NCBI GenBank assembly: GCA_017454485.1
Contig: JAFTCX010000081.1
Span: 40,321-104,320 of the forward strand
Source: Clostridia bacterium
Lineage (GTDB): Bacteria; Bacillota; Clostridia; Oscillospirales; Acutalibacteraceae
Reading direction: 5' to 3'
DNA length: 64,000 nt
A program made the position numbers and the translations under genes. Under the pieces are notes generated by a model, which was given only the letters and a program-made list of their open reading frames with translations, ran no database searches and was not told the DNA's origin. Of the stretch, positions 8,704 through 16,654 are shown in pieces; the first letter of the stretch is position 1, and every line of letters begins with the position of its first letter.

Positions 8704-10107
8704 TTGAAACAGCAAAAGATCCCCTATCACGTTTATGACCTGATCCCTTCCCAGCAAACGATGTACATGATGGTCAAATACAGCTTCCACAAGCAGCTTG
8801 TACAGATTCCCGTCTCGTTTGCCATCGATCATAAAATTGATTTTGACCTGCTTACGCGGGCGTTCAACCTTGAAATTGAACGCAACGATTCTTTGCGTTT
8901 GCGTTTCGTCAAGGAAAAGGGCGTTGTGCGCCAATACTTTTTGCCGAGCGCCGAACCCTATGAGGTTCCCGTGAAGGAATTTGAAACGCTGGAAGCGCAG
9001 GAAGCCTTTTTCAGCGAAAACGCACAGGTGCCCGTGCTCTTTGAAAAAGAGACGTTCCGCATCATGTTCTTCCATACACAGCAGACCGGCAGCTACGGCG
9101 TTTATTTTGTAACGTCGCACCTTGCCATGGACGCGATGGGCATCGTCAATATGTTCTTCGATCTGCTGAAGGTCTATCTTGCCCTTCGCGCGGACACGCG
9201 TATGCCGAAGCCCTTGCCGCGCTATGAGGACTATATTATCGAAGAGTTCACCCGCCTTGCGGATAAGGAAAAGATGCATCGCCATGTGGAGTTCTACAAG
9301 CATTATTTCCTGCGCGGCGGCGAACCGATGTATGCCGGCGTGCACGGGCCCGATCTGCTGGAGCAGACGCGCATCAAGAAAAAGAACCCCGAGCTGCGCG
9401 TGCCGTATGCGTATAACCCGCTTTGGGACAAGAGCGACTTCCTTTCCAAGACCATTCCGGTCGAGGACGCGAAGAAGATTTTCGATTACTGCGAGGAACA
9501 TAAAATTTCGCCGGAGATCCTGCTGCTGTTCGGTCTGCGCACCTATTGCTCCGCGATCAATTACCGCACGCCCGACGTGTTCATGATGCTCTTGTGCAGC
9601 AAACGCGGCACACCGAAGGAAAAGCGCATGGGCGGCTGCGTTGCCCAGCCGCTGCAGCTTCGCACCATTCTCGGCGAAGAGATGACCTTTGAGGACGCGC
9701 TCAAGGAAACCTTTGACGTGCGCACGCAGCTTTTCCGCCACAGCCGGTTCCCCTATGGCGCGGCGCTGCAGCTTTCCAGAGACATCTATAATTACAGCGC
9801 CATCCAGGGTCCCGCGTGCATGATGTTCTCCTGGATCCCGATTCCGCCGCTGACCAGTCTGCCGTTCCATCTGGATTTCCGTTCCTACAACCTCGGCCGT
9901 TATTTCACGCCGCTGTATGTGATCAGCCATCCCGATGCCGTCACAGGCGGACTGACGATCAACTATATGTACCGTGTAAAGCTTTCCACTGCCGCCGATA
10001 TGGAGGCGCTGCATGAAAACGCAGTGAAGACCATTCTTGCCGGCATTGAAAACCCGAAGATCACCGTTGGTGAGCTGCTCGATCGAGTCACACCCAAAGA
10101 ACAATAA
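8704..10107 (+). CDS. Free-standing condensation-domain (CoA/carrier-dependent acyltransferase-fold) protein
   Basis: 467 residues covering a single condensation-type domain. The active-site H-x3-D motif is intact as HLAMD (His139, Asp143), followed by GIVNMFFDLL as in this superfamily. The usual DFGWG structural motif appears as DFRSYNLG (about 395-402). Such domains join an acyl or aminoacyl group on a carrier protein to a nucleophile. The next gene, 16 bp downstream, is an acyl carrier protein, so this pair probably forms a minimal carrier-dependent acyl transfer system; no adenylation or thioesterase domain is adjacent. Start is TTG 8704 with GAGG eight bases upstream. Confidence 0.85.
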   Translation: MKQQKIPYHVYDLIPSQQTMYMMVKYSFHKQLVQIPVSFAIDHKIDFDLLTRAFNLEIERNDSLRLRFVKEKGVVRQYFLPSAEPYEVPVKEFETLEAQEAFFSENAQVPVLFEKETFRIMFFHTQQTGSYGVYFVTSHLAMDAMGIVNMFFDLLKVYLALRADTRMPKPLPRYEDYIIEEFTRLADKEKMHRHVEFYKHYFLRGGEPMYAGVHGPDLLEQTRIKKKNPELRVPYAYNPLWDKSDFLSKTIPVEDAKKIFDYCEEHKISPEILLLFGLRTYCSAINYRTPDVFMMLLCSKRGTPKEKRMGGCVAQPLQLRTILGEEMTFEDALKETFDVRTQLFRHSRFPYGAALQLSRDIYNYSAIQGPACMMFSWIPIPPLTSLPFHLDFRSYNLGRYFTPLYVISHPDAVTGGLTINYMYRVKLSTAADMEALHENAVKTILAGIENPKITVGELLDRVTPKEQ

Positions 10108-10123
10108 AAAGGAGAGTAAAAAC

Positions 10124-10354
10124 ATGCTTGAAAGAGTTATTCGTATCATCGCCGAATACGCCGATGTACCCGCCGAAGAGATCAACGAAAACACCGACAT
10201 CCGCGCCGATCTCGGTCTGAATTCGCTGGAGCTTGTGAATATGGCGGTTGCCATTGAAGACGAGTTTGAAACCGAAATTCCCGACCGTGAAGCGCTCGGT
10301 CTGGAAACCGTCGGCGACATCGTCGCTGTGCTGCAGCGCTATGTGACGGCGTGA
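10124..10354 (+). CDS. Acyl carrier protein
   Basis: 76 residues, the normal ACP length, acidic and helical. The phosphopantetheine site is Ser34 in LGLNSLEL, where the common D-S-L reads N-S-L. Start ATG 10124 follows GGAGAG. It is in the same transcript as the condensation-domain gene and is likely its dedicated carrier rather than the fatty-acid synthase ACP, because no fab genes are near. The gene is followed by a heptad array and a strong terminator. Confidence 0.93.
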   Translation: MLERVIRIIAEYADVPAEEINENTDIRADLGLNSLELVNMAVAIEDEFETEIPDREALGLETVGDIVAVLQRYVTA

Positions 10355-10357
10355 GTT

Positions 10358-10392
10358 CATTAGTCATTAGTCATTAGTCGTTAGTCGTTAGT
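10358..10392. repeat. Heptad tandem repeat, CATTAGT x3 and CGTTAGT x2
   Basis: Five contiguous 7-bp units immediately after the ACP stop codon. Confidence 0.85.
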
Positions 10393-10408
10393 CAGATTTC
10401 TTTTGAAG

Positions 10409-10440
10409 ATCCGTCATGAAGCTTCATGGCGGATTTTTTT
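10409..10440 (+). terminator. Rho-independent terminator after the ACP gene
   Basis: ATCCGTCATGAAG pairs with CTTCATGGCGGAT and a run of seven T follows. It separates the carrier operon from the hydrolase pair. Confidence 0.85.
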
Positions 10441-10514
10441 CGCTGACGACTTTCATTTTCGTGTGTCGAAACCGTAAACAACTCATTAAATTTCATGTTT
10501 TTTGGGGTTTTTCC

Positions 10515-10543
10515 TTGCAAAGAAACCGGGTTTGTGCTATTCT
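10515..10543 (+). promoter_or_regulatory. Possible promoter for the first hydrolase
   Basis: TTGCAA at 10515-10520 and TATTCT at 10538-10543 with 17 bp spacing; the -10 box is weak. Confidence 0.45.
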
Positions 10544-10599
10544 TTATTTGTATCTCTTTCTCTTTTCTCGGAGAAAAATCATCGACAGGAGGTTTTACT

Positions 10600-12150
10600 G
10601 TGCAACCGAAATTCAAACGCGTGCTGGCCATGCTGCTTTCGCTGCTGTGCCTGCTTCCCGTGTTTGCCCTTGCGGCGCAGGCGGCAAATACGCTGGATTA
10701 CCCGGTCGTTTATGTTGCGGGTAAATTCACCTACATCTATAACAAAAAAAACACCGAGCGGCTCTATCCGCTCAAAACGCCGCTTTCCACAACGATCATG
10801 AACAACCGCAGCGAGCTGATCTCCGCTTACAATGCGTCGGTCAACAGCGGCGACTGGACGATCTTCGGCAACAAGATCTATGACGTTGTGGAGCCGGAGT
10901 ACCGGCAGCTTGTGCTCGACACCAACGGCGACATTACCAACGGCAGCCATGTCAACGCCGTTGCGACGCCCAAGAGCAAAACGTCGAACTTTGCGCTGGA
11001 AGATTATATGTTCACCTATGACAGCCGGCTCGATCCTTATGAAAACGCCGCCCAGCTCAACAACTATATCAAAAAGGTGCTGCAGGTGACCGGCAAATCC
11101 AAGGTCAACCTGATCGGCCGGTGCCTGGGCACAACGATCATTTCCACTTATCTGACCAAGTACGGCTGCAGCAAGGTGGCATCCGCCATTTTTTACGCGT
11201 CCGCGTTCAACGGCGTGCAGATGATGGACGACTTCTTTACCGGCAACATCGAATTTGAACAGGATCGCATCTCCTATTACATTGCGCACGGCATGGACAC
11301 CGAGGGCGACACCTACGATTTGATCAACAACGTTTGGAGCATCCTCAACGCGATCGGCCTTGCCGGCGCCGGCGTCAACACGGCAAACGAGGTCTGGGAC
11401 CGCATTGCGCCGGATCTGCTGCCGAAGCTGGTGCGCGCCGTTTTCGGCACCTGGCCGGGCCACTGGGCAATGATCAGCGCCGGGGCGTATCAGAAGGCGA
11501 AGAATGTGGTCTTCGGCGACTGTATGTCCAAATATGCGGGCCTCATCAAAAAGATCGACAAGTATCAGAAGGAAGTCATGAGCAAATGGCCGGATACGCT
11601 GGATAAAATGATCCGTGAAAACGGCCTGCGCGTGGCGATCTTCTCCAAATACAACACGCCCCTTGCGCCGCTTTCGAGTGAATCCGGCCAGCAGGCGGAC
11701 GGCACGGTGGAGCTTGAGACGATGTCTTTGGGCGCAAAAGCCGCGCCGATCGGAGAAACCTTCTCCGCCGCGTATATTCAGTATCTCAAAAACACCGGCA
11801 AGAGCAAGTATCTTTCCGCAGACCTGATGGTGGACGCTTCCGCGTGCCAGTATCCCGATTACACCTGGTTCATCCGCGACGTTGCGCACGACGCCTATCC
11901 GCCGGAGATCAACAAGCTGTTCATGGATATCTTCCATTCCTCCACCCAGTACACGGTCTTCACGGACAGCAAGTTCCCGCAGTTCGTCTCCTATAACGCG
12001 GACACGAAGAAGATCGCCAAGATCACCGAGCCGGTTGCCGGCACCGAAGCGCCCGGCAAGAACATTCTGCAGATCATTGCTTCGTTCATCGCGTCCTTCT
12101 TTGCGCGGCTGCTTTCCATTTTCGGCGGCGGCAAAACCGCTGCGACCTAA
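10600..12150 (+). CDS. Secreted alpha/beta hydrolase with cysteine nucleophile (LCAT/lipase-like), paralogue 1
   Basis: 516 residues. GTG 10600 follows AGGAGG (10587-10592) and gives a clean signal peptide (FALAAQAANT cleavage region), which longer in-frame starts would spoil. The nucleophile elbow is G-R-C-L-G (Cys175) where lipases have G-x-S-x-G. The acid is probably Asp367 in DGTVE, matching the G-D-G-T-V acid motif of LCAT-type acyltransferases, and the base is His430 in VAHDAYP. All three are conserved in the paralogues at 12248 and 41009. The C-terminal tail is ILQIIASFIASFFARLL. A Cys in this position is known from PHA synthases and dienelactone hydrolases, and suggests acyl transfer rather than simple lipolysis (inference). 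Confidence 0.8.
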   Translation: MQPKFKRVLAMLLSLLCLLPVFALAAQAANTLDYPVVYVAGKFTYIYNKKNTERLYPLKTPLSTTIMNNRSELISAYNASVNSGDWTIFGNKIYDVVEPEYRQLVLDTNGDITNGSHVNAVATPKSKTSNFALEDYMFTYDSRLDPYENAAQLNNYIKKVLQVTGKSKVNLIGRCLGTTIISTYLTKYGCSKVASAIFYASAFNGVQMMDDFFTGNIEFEQDRISYYIAHGMDTEGDTYDLINNVWSILNAIGLAGAGVNTANEVWDRIAPDLLPKLVRAVFGTWPGHWAMISAGAYQKAKNVVFGDCMSKYAGLIKKIDKYQKEVMSKWPDTLDKMIRENGLRVAIFSKYNTPLAPLSSESGQQADGTVELETMSLGAKAAPIGETFSAAYIQYLKNTGKSKYLSADLMVDASACQYPDYTWFIRDVAHDAYPPEINKLFMDIFHSSTQYTVFTDSKFPQFVSYNADTKKIAKITEPVAGTEAPGKNILQIIASFIASFFARLLSIFGGGKTAAT

Positions 12151-12247
12151 CGGCTCAATCCGAAAACCCGACCGTTTGTTAAAATGTGCTTTTGACAGAA
12201 CGTGATACTGTATTTTTTGCAATAAAATTTTTTAAGGAGGTTTCCCT

Positions 12248-13966
12248 ATGAAAAACAACATCCGCCGTTTCCTTGCCACAGTGCTTGCGCTGTTGTGCGC
12301 GCTGTCTGCGCTGTCGTTGGCCGCGAGCGCCGCGAGCGTCAAGTATGATGTGGACTATCCCGTCATCTACGTTTCCGGTAAGTTCACTTACATCTATGAC
12401 AAGGATTTCGACCCCGACATCCACCCGGGTGAATCCGCCTACACGGACCCGAACATCCGCGCCCATCAGCTTTATCCGCTGACGACGTCGCTCGGCGACA
12501 TTTTCAACGACAGAAAAGTGCAGTCGCAGATCGTTCTGGCCTACAACGCGTCCAACCTGACCGGCAACTGGAAGATTTTTGCCGACAAGATCTATGAGAT
12601 CATTGAGCCGGTGTACCGTGAGCTTCGTCTGGACGGCAACGGCAACATCACCAACGGCAGCCATGTGCAGAACCTGATCCAGCCCAAGGCACACATGGGC
12701 GGTTACGGCATTCAGGAGTTCCAGTTCACCTATGACAGCCGTCTGGATCCGTTTGAAAATGTGGAAAAGCTCAACCAGTACATCAACGAAGTCATCCGTG
12801 TGACCGGAAAATCCAAGGTCAACCTGATCGGTCGCTGCCTCGGCACGACGCTGGTTTCCACCTATCTGACCAAATACGGCTGCGGCAAGGTCGAGACCGC
12901 GATCTTCTATGCCTCCGCGTTCAACGGCGTGCAGGAGATGGATGATTTCTTTACCAACAACATCCAGTTTGACCCCGCCCGTATCGAGTATTACATCAAC
13001 CACCAGAGCGACGTCAACAACGACGGTTACTATCTGATCAACAGCGGCTGGACGGCGCTCAAGAGTCTCGGCTTCACCGGTCTCGGCGTGCAGACGGCCA
13101 ACGACGTTTGGAAAAAGACCGCGCCTTATCTGATGGCCCGTCTGGTTCGCGCAACCTACGGCACCTGGCCGGGTCACTGGGCAATGATCAGCTCCGGCGC
13201 CTATGAAAAGGCAAAGGAATATGTGTTCGGCGACTGCAAGGAAGAATATGCCGGCATGATCAAAAAGCTGGACAAGTATCAGAAAGAGGTCATGAGTGTT
13301 TGGCCGCAGACGCTCAAGCGCCTTGTGGAAAAAGACGGTCTGCGCATTGCGATCTTTGCAAAATACAATTCCCCGCTGATGCCGCTGTCCAATATGTCCG
13401 GCCAGCAGGCGGACGGCACGGTGGAGCTCAGAACGATGTCCCTCGGCGCGGATTCCGCACCGATCGGCTCGGAGTTCACCAGCGAGCAGCTTCGTGAAAA
13501 ACGCGCGCAGGGCAAGGGCAAGTATCTTTCCGCCGACAACATGGTCGACGCCTCCACCTGCCTGTTCCCGGATTATACCTGGTTCCTGAAAGACGTGCCG
13601 CACAACGTTTATCCGAAGACGATCAACCGTCTGTTTATGACGATCTTCCATTCCAAGACGCAGGTCACGGTTTGGAACAACAAGATCACACAGGAGGATT
13701 CCAGCGAGACCATCCATGTGCCGCAGTTCGTTTCCGGCAAAGCCAATGACAACGGCGAATACTTCGTCTATGAGATCATCGGCACCGATCCCGCAACCGA
13801 TCAGTTGATCGTGGACACCGGCAAGGATCTTGAAGGCGTTATCCCGCCCGATCCCGCGGAACAGCAGCAGAAAAAGGCCACCCAGAAGAAGAATATGTTC
13901 CAGGCCTTTGCGGAAAAGGTGATCGAATTCATCGGCAAGATCATGAACCTGTTCAACATCCGATAA
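12248..13966 (+). CDS. Secreted alpha/beta hydrolase with cysteine nucleophile, paralogue 2
   Basis: 572 residues with signal peptide (SLAASAASVKY). It is a close tandem paralogue of the preceding gene: KVNLIGRCLGTT is shared. Putative triad is Cys197 (G-R-C-L-G), Asp389 (DGTVE) and His452 (VPHNVYP). The conserved block NGSHV and FTYDSRLDPFEN precede the elbow. The longer C-terminus adds an insertion (about residues 478-495), a Gln/Lys-rich linker and the tail MFQAFAEKVIEFIGKIMNLF. AAGGAGG lies seven bases before the ATG, and no strong terminator separates it from paralogue 1, so co-transcription is likely. Confidence 0.8.
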   Translation: MKNNIRRFLATVLALLCALSALSLAASAASVKYDVDYPVIYVSGKFTYIYDKDFDPDIHPGESAYTDPNIRAHQLYPLTTSLGDIFNDRKVQSQIVLAYNASNLTGNWKIFADKIYEIIEPVYRELRLDGNGNITNGSHVQNLIQPKAHMGGYGIQEFQFTYDSRLDPFENVEKLNQYINEVIRVTGKSKVNLIGRCLGTTLVSTYLTKYGCGKVETAIFYASAFNGVQEMDDFFTNNIQFDPARIEYYINHQSDVNNDGYYLINSGWTALKSLGFTGLGVQTANDVWKKTAPYLMARLVRATYGTWPGHWAMISSGAYEKAKEYVFGDCKEEYAGMIKKLDKYQKEVMSVWPQTLKRLVEKDGLRIAIFAKYNSPLMPLSNMSGQQADGTVELRTMSLGADSAPIGSEFTSEQLREKRAQGKGKYLSADNMVDASTCLFPDYTWFLKDVPHNVYPKTINRLFMTIFHSKTQVTVWNNKITQEDSSETIHVPQFVSGKANDNGEYFVYEIIGTDPATDQLIVDTGKDLEGVIPPDPAEQQQKKATQKKNMFQAFAEKVIEFIGKIMNLFNIR

Positions 13967-13996
13967 CTGCATCGGACGGCAATCCATCAAAAAGCA

Positions 13997-14030
13997 AGAC
14001 GGCAGCGCTGCGATGCGCCGCCGTCTTTTT
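13997..14030 (+). terminator. Rho-independent terminator after paralogue 2
   Basis: AAGACGGC pairs with GCCGTCTT around an inner GCGC stem and is followed by a T-run. Confidence 0.85.
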
Positions 14031-14041
14031 GCTGCCGCAAA

Positions 14042-14203
14042 GTACCCACTGATTCACTCGAATTCGCAAACATTGACGGAAAATTTTCCGTCATTTTGCA
14101 CAGAAATCTCTTGAAAACCGGAAGGTTGTCTGCGCGATTTCTGTTACATCTGACGAAAAATTTCCTCGCCAATCTTCACGCACCGAGTGAATCAGCGGGT
14201 ACC
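14042..14203. mobile_element. MITE-like palindromic element, copy 2
   Basis: A 162-bp unit homologous to 6033-6195, running from GTACCCACTGATTCACTCG to GAATCAGCGGGTACC. The outer ends are good inverted repeats (GATTCACTCG against CGAGTGAATC). An inner 20-bp perfect palindrome TGACGGAAAATTTTCCGTCA sits near 14074-14093. It fills most of the gap between two convergent genes; no coding capacity. Confidence 0.75.
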
Positions 14204-14287
14204 AAAATCGTGCTCGTGTTCCCTTTGTGCACACGCTGATCGGATGTACGGCAACTTTCAAAACGGTCAACAAAAAATGCAAACAAA

Positions 14288-14316
14288 GACACCGGCGGAT
14301 GCGCTCCGCCGGTGTC
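14288..14316 (-). terminator. Terminator of the 741-residue secreted protein gene
   Basis: GACACCGGCGGA and TCCGCCGGTGTC form a perfect 12-bp stem. On the minus strand it is followed by TTTGTTT and further T-rich sequence. Confidence 0.85.
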
Positions 14317-14326
14317 ATGATGCTGC

Positions 14327-16552
14327 TTATCTGCCGAGCAGCGTTTTGATCTTACGCAGGAAGGATGCGACCGCAAGCAGGATCGTGATGATCGGCAAAA
14401 ATCTGCTCAGGATGCCGAAGGTGAAGCCGGCGCCCTTTTTCGCCGCAAAGGAGAACAGCGTTTTTGCAAAGTCCGGCGCACCGGCAGCATCCAGCGCCCG
14501 ATCCAAGAAGGCCTTGCCTTCGGCGGTGTTTTCCATCTCAAGGAGCAACTTCAGCAAAACGGAAATCACTTTGTTCTTCTGCGTGTTCAAGCCCAGCCGG
14601 TTCGCATACGAAATGCTGACGCTTTTTTTCACAACCGGTTCGCCGCAGCCGGCAAGATCGGTGACGAGCGCATCAAACTGCGCTTTTGTCAGCGGAACAG
14701 CGGGGCCGCCGTTGACAAGCTTTGATTCAACGATCTTCCAGATCGTGTCTTTGCTCATATCGACCTTGAGGCCGAAGGCGGCAAACGGGCCGATCAGGCT
14801 TTGCACGGTGTCGTTGAGCAGCCCGCTTTCGATTGCGTAGGCGACCTTCGGCAACAGGTTGATCGTTTCGTCCAGCGGAGCGGCTTGAAAATCGTTCATC
14901 AAATAATCCGCCACGGGCTTGAGCAGGCAGTTGATGCCGGCGCGCACCGGATCGGTATAGACGTTGCCGTCAGCGTCGGTGTAGGTGAGGGCCTCTTCGG
15001 CTTTGGTGAAGTCGGCCGAGGAGGGCGCCGGCAGCTCGAGCAGCTCAAACAGGGGGATCAAGTCTTCATATTTTCCAATCGTGTAGCTGTCGCCCGTGCT
15101 TGTGTTCTTGAACGTGAAGCCGCCGACCAGATTCAGCAAAGTGGACAGTTGGCTGAAACAGCCGCCCAGCGCATCCGCAAAGCCGTAAAAGTCGCCGTCG
15201 GCAAAGCCGAAATCCGCGCTTGTGAACTGATCGGCGCACGACCAGGTCTTGCTCTTAACGCCTTCTTCGTCATAGCCGTATTCGCAAAAGCTTTCTGTGT
15301 GGCCTTTGTCCATCAGCGCACGGATCTTTTTTGCCGCGCCGTCAAATTTTGAGTCTTTTTCCAGCCCCTGCAGAATGAAGGAGAACGAGAGCAGTTCGCC
15401 GAGCATATCGTTTTTTCCTGCAAGTTCGCCGAGAAGTGCCGCAAAGTTTTGACCGGTTGCAACCGAGGAAAGCAGAGAACGCAGCTTTTCATCGACGTTC
15501 GCCGTATCGCGCAGCAGATCAAGCAGTTGGCCGGCTGTTTTGTCAGACAGCGCGTTTTTGCCGAGATCGGTCTGCCGGTATACACTGAGGTCAACGGTGT
15601 TGTCCTCCAGTCCGGCGGCGGTGATGATCTTGCGGTAGGTCGCTCTGGCGCTGCGTGCACGCGCATCTGCAAGGGACCACGCGGTTGGCGGCACAGCAGC
15701 GTAAGCCGCTTTCGCCGTTTCCACATCCGCAGTGCGGTAGGGCTCATGCAGGCCTTCGATCACAGCGGAAAACGCGTCAAGCGCGGCAAGGCTGGCTTCG
15801 GCCTGCGCAAAGGTGTTGATGAAAAACTGTATGGCGAGCCGAAAGTTTTTCATCGTGGTTTCGTTTTCATAAACGGTGTCCCAGTTTTCAATGGAAATGC
15901 CGAAGAAATCAATCACGTTGCGCACAGCGCCGATGTTTTCGTCTTTCGCCTTTTCTTCGCTGAGATTTTCCGTGAAGCCCGGATAACACAGGTAGTTGCC
16001 GGAACCGAAATAAAAGTCCGATGTCAGCGAGTCAATCTGGCTTTGCTCAAGCGCCGAGACGCGCTTCCCGATGGCGAGCGGCGTGCGTTCTGCTTCGGAA
16101 AGAGGGATGTCGGTCGCGGTCGGCGTGCCGATCAAAAAGGAATAGGCGATCACGCCGTCGAACAGCACATCCACGAAGTCGGCGTAGGCAGGCACACGCG
16201 CGGCGATGTCAAAATAAACGGACGGTGTGTAGTTGGCGGCTTTGTTGCTGCCGGGTTCATACAAACGGCAGAGGTGCACCAGCTGGTTGCCGGCCCACCA
16301 GAACTCTGTGCCTTCAAATGCGCCGCCGGCTTTGCCCAAAGCGGTCAGCTCTTCGGCGGAAAGGTCCTTGATGAGATTGATCGCATCGTCGTAGTTGTGA
16401 TCGGTTTCGGCGGTGTCTTTATTGAACGAATACAAAGTGTCTGCAATGCTTTTCAGTTCGGCGTCATCTGCGGCAAAGACCGAAAGTCCCGCTGTGCAGC
16501 AGGAAAGCAGCATGAGCGCCGCAAGGATGATTGACAATGCTCTTTTTTTCAT
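14327..16552 (-). CDS. Large exported helical protein of unknown function
   Basis: 741 residues. ATG 16552 is preferred over the upstream ATG 16618 because it is preceded by AAAGGGG and starts a typical lipoprotein-like or Sec signal peptide (ILAALMLLSCCTAGLSVFA). The mature part is Ala/Leu/Asp-rich and mostly helical, with no domain I recognise. A hydrophobic segment near the end (about residues 715-735) is followed by the basic tail FLRKIKTLLGR, similar in style to the tails of other exported proteins in the window. It is downstream of secA on the same strand but separated by a hairpin. Function unknown; surface or membrane-associated by inference. Confidence 0.75.
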   Translation of the reverse strand: MKKRALSIILAALMLLSCCTAGLSVFAADDAELKSIADTLYSFNKDTAETDHNYDDAINLIKDLSAEELTALGKAGGAFEGTEFWWAGNQLVHLCRLYEPGSNKAANYTPSVYFDIAARVPAYADFVDVLFDGVIAYSFLIGTPTATDIPLSEAERTPLAIGKRVSALEQSQIDSLTSDFYFGSGNYLCYPGFTENLSEEKAKDENIGAVRNVIDFFGISIENWDTVYENETTMKNFRLAIQFFINTFAQAEASLAALDAFSAVIEGLHEPYRTADVETAKAAYAAVPPTAWSLADARARSARATYRKIITAAGLEDNTVDLSVYRQTDLGKNALSDKTAGQLLDLLRDTANVDEKLRSLLSSVATGQNFAALLGELAGKNDMLGELLSFSFILQGLEKDSKFDGAAKKIRALMDKGHTESFCEYGYDEEGVKSKTWSCADQFTSADFGFADGDFYGFADALGGCFSQLSTLLNLVGGFTFKNTSTGDSYTIGKYEDLIPLFELLELPAPSSADFTKAEEALTYTDADGNVYTDPVRAGINCLLKPVADYLMNDFQAAPLDETINLLPKVAYAIESGLLNDTVQSLIGPFAAFGLKVDMSKDTIWKIVESKLVNGGPAVPLTKAQFDALVTDLAGCGEPVVKKSVSISYANRLGLNTQKNKVISVLLKLLLEMENTAEGKAFLDRALDAAGAPDFAKTLFSFAAKKGAGFTFGILSRFLPIITILLAVASFLRKIKTLLGR

Positions 16553-16602
16553 TTTAAACGCCCCTTTGTTCTGTTGCCGTGTTTTGAAACTGTTTTTTGA
16601 AA

Positions 16603-16644
16603 AGGGAGCTGGGTTCAAAAACGTTTTTTTTGCCCCAGCTCCCT
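16603..16644 (-). terminator. Possible terminator after secA
   Basis: AGGGAGCTGGG and CCCAGCTCCCT form an 11-bp stem with a loop of about 20 bases just past the secA stop. The minus-strand T-run is modest. Confidence 0.6.
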
Positions 16645-16654
16645 GTCTTCTCTG

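Noticed and set aside
8623-10320. 565-residue open frame opposite the condensation-domain and ACP genes
   Set aside because: It spans two genes that have clear active-site motifs on the plus strand and has no ribosome site or motif itself.
10495-10599. N-terminal extension of the first cysteine hydrolase
   Set aside because: The AGGAGG and GTG at 10600 give a clean signal peptide; the extension would place an AT-rich, promoter-containing stretch before it.
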